Origin: Hemibagrus wyckioides
Taxonomy: Eukaryota > Chordata > Actinopteri > Siluriformes > Bagridae
Reading direction: 5' to 3'
Length of the DNA stretch: 64,000 nt
Assembly: GCF_019097595.1 (NCBI RefSeq)
Contig: NC_080727.1
Coordinates: 6,329,501 to 6,393,500, forward strand
The notes beneath the pieces are model-generated. The model was not told where the DNA came from. It worked only from the letters and a program-made list of their open reading frames with translations, and searched no databases. The position numbers and the translations under genes were made by a program. Each line of letters opens with the position of its first letter. Position 1 is the stretch's first letter. Shown here piece after piece: positions 63,689 to 64,000 of this stretch.

Positions 63689-63725
63689 TCTTTCTCTGGA
63701 TCAAGGGGCTTCAGCCTCAGGAAAG
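63689..63725 (+). CDS. whrn: whirlin exon 5 (37-nt small exon)
   Basis: A short candidate exon of 37 nt has an excellent acceptor (tttctttctctcccgtag) and donor (aag|gtgagt). Its first base completes the split glycine codon left by exon 4 (gg|t), and it then reads LSLDQGASASGK and ends in phase 0. The residues are not conserved in detail. However, 12 residues ending in Lys match the spacing I recall in human whirlin between SAG and the conserved PGFYKG motif, which would begin the next exon beyond this window. This is the linker between PDZ2 and the second harmonin-homology domain. The phase fit, splice strength and length fit are all visible in the sequence. The lack of residue conservation keeps confidence below that of the other exons. 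Confidence 0.82.
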
Positions 63726-64000
63726 GTGAGTGCTGTGTTTCTCCATCTGAGCACAATGTTCTCTCGTGTTTCTCTTGTTAACACCTCAATTTTCACAGCA
63801 GTGCTACCAAACAGAGGCATGTTTTTCACTTGTAATTACCTTGCCGCAATTAGCGCCGTAGAGCAATTTCGAGTATTTGTGCTTCCAACTGTTTATAGTA
63901 CAGCGTAGATTCGCTATCAAAACGACTCCCAAAAAATCTGGTGTATACATTAGAGCAGAAAGAGGGGTTTGGTTTGAGTCATAAACTGGCCATCTGCTGT
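63726..64000 (+). other. start of whirlin intron 5
   Basis: The sequence after donor gtgagt shows no further exon before the window ends. The next whirlin exon, expected to begin with PGFYKG, is not present. Confidence 0.75.

Overview
The window is vertebrate, almost certainly teleost, genomic DNA. It has long introns, frequent (GT)n, (TC)n and (TA)n microsatellites, several Tc1/mariner-like DNA transposon families, tRNA-derived SINEs and non-LTR retrotransposon tails. The repeats I recognise resemble those common in otophysan fishes, catfish-like genomes included. That placement is an inference from remembered repeat consensus, not a database result.

The only protein-coding gene I can support is whirlin (whrn), on the + strand. 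Four consecutive internal exons are present: 43532-43750, 51728-51853, 60350-60558 and 63689-63725. Each has AG/GT boundaries and compatible phases (0-0, 0-0, 0-2, 2-0), giving one continuous reading of about 197 codons. It covers the end of PDZ1, the linker, all of PDZ2 and the start of the stretch leading to the second harmonin-homology domain. By length and phase they match what I recall of human WHRN exons 2 to 5. Whirlin is a scaffold of the stereocilia tip and of the Usher type 2 complex at the photoreceptor periciliary membrane. Exon 1 should lie upstream and the second harmonin-homology domain, proline-rich region and PDZ3 downstream. Teleosts often carry two whirlin paralogues (a and b) and I cannot say which this is.

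Bases 1-43531 read as intron 1, or intron plus undetected upstream sequence. They hold Tc1-like copies at 2117-2633, 5587-5977, 9586-10397, 25109-25628 and 27267-27803, relics of three other Tc1-like families, SINEs (one with a clear 15-bp target-site duplication at 26939-27241), LINE tails (21834-22360, 35778-36218) and a 437-bp GATA/GATG array (41579-42015). Intron 2 (43751-51727) holds three more Tc1-like copies, one inserted in a pentanucleotide array. Intron 3 (51854-60349) holds another copy, a 31-bp minisatellite of about 950 bp (56490-57436) and an inverted repeat close to the exon 4 acceptor. Intron 4 (60559-63688) holds the last Tc1-like copy and a SINE remnant.

I found no convincing undescribed biological system. 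The most unusual items are structural: the pre-exon-4 inverted repeat, the fold-back transposon at 23921-24336, the higher-order structure in the minisatellite and the GATA array, and the antisense bias of the dominant Tc1-like family (9 of 10 copies).
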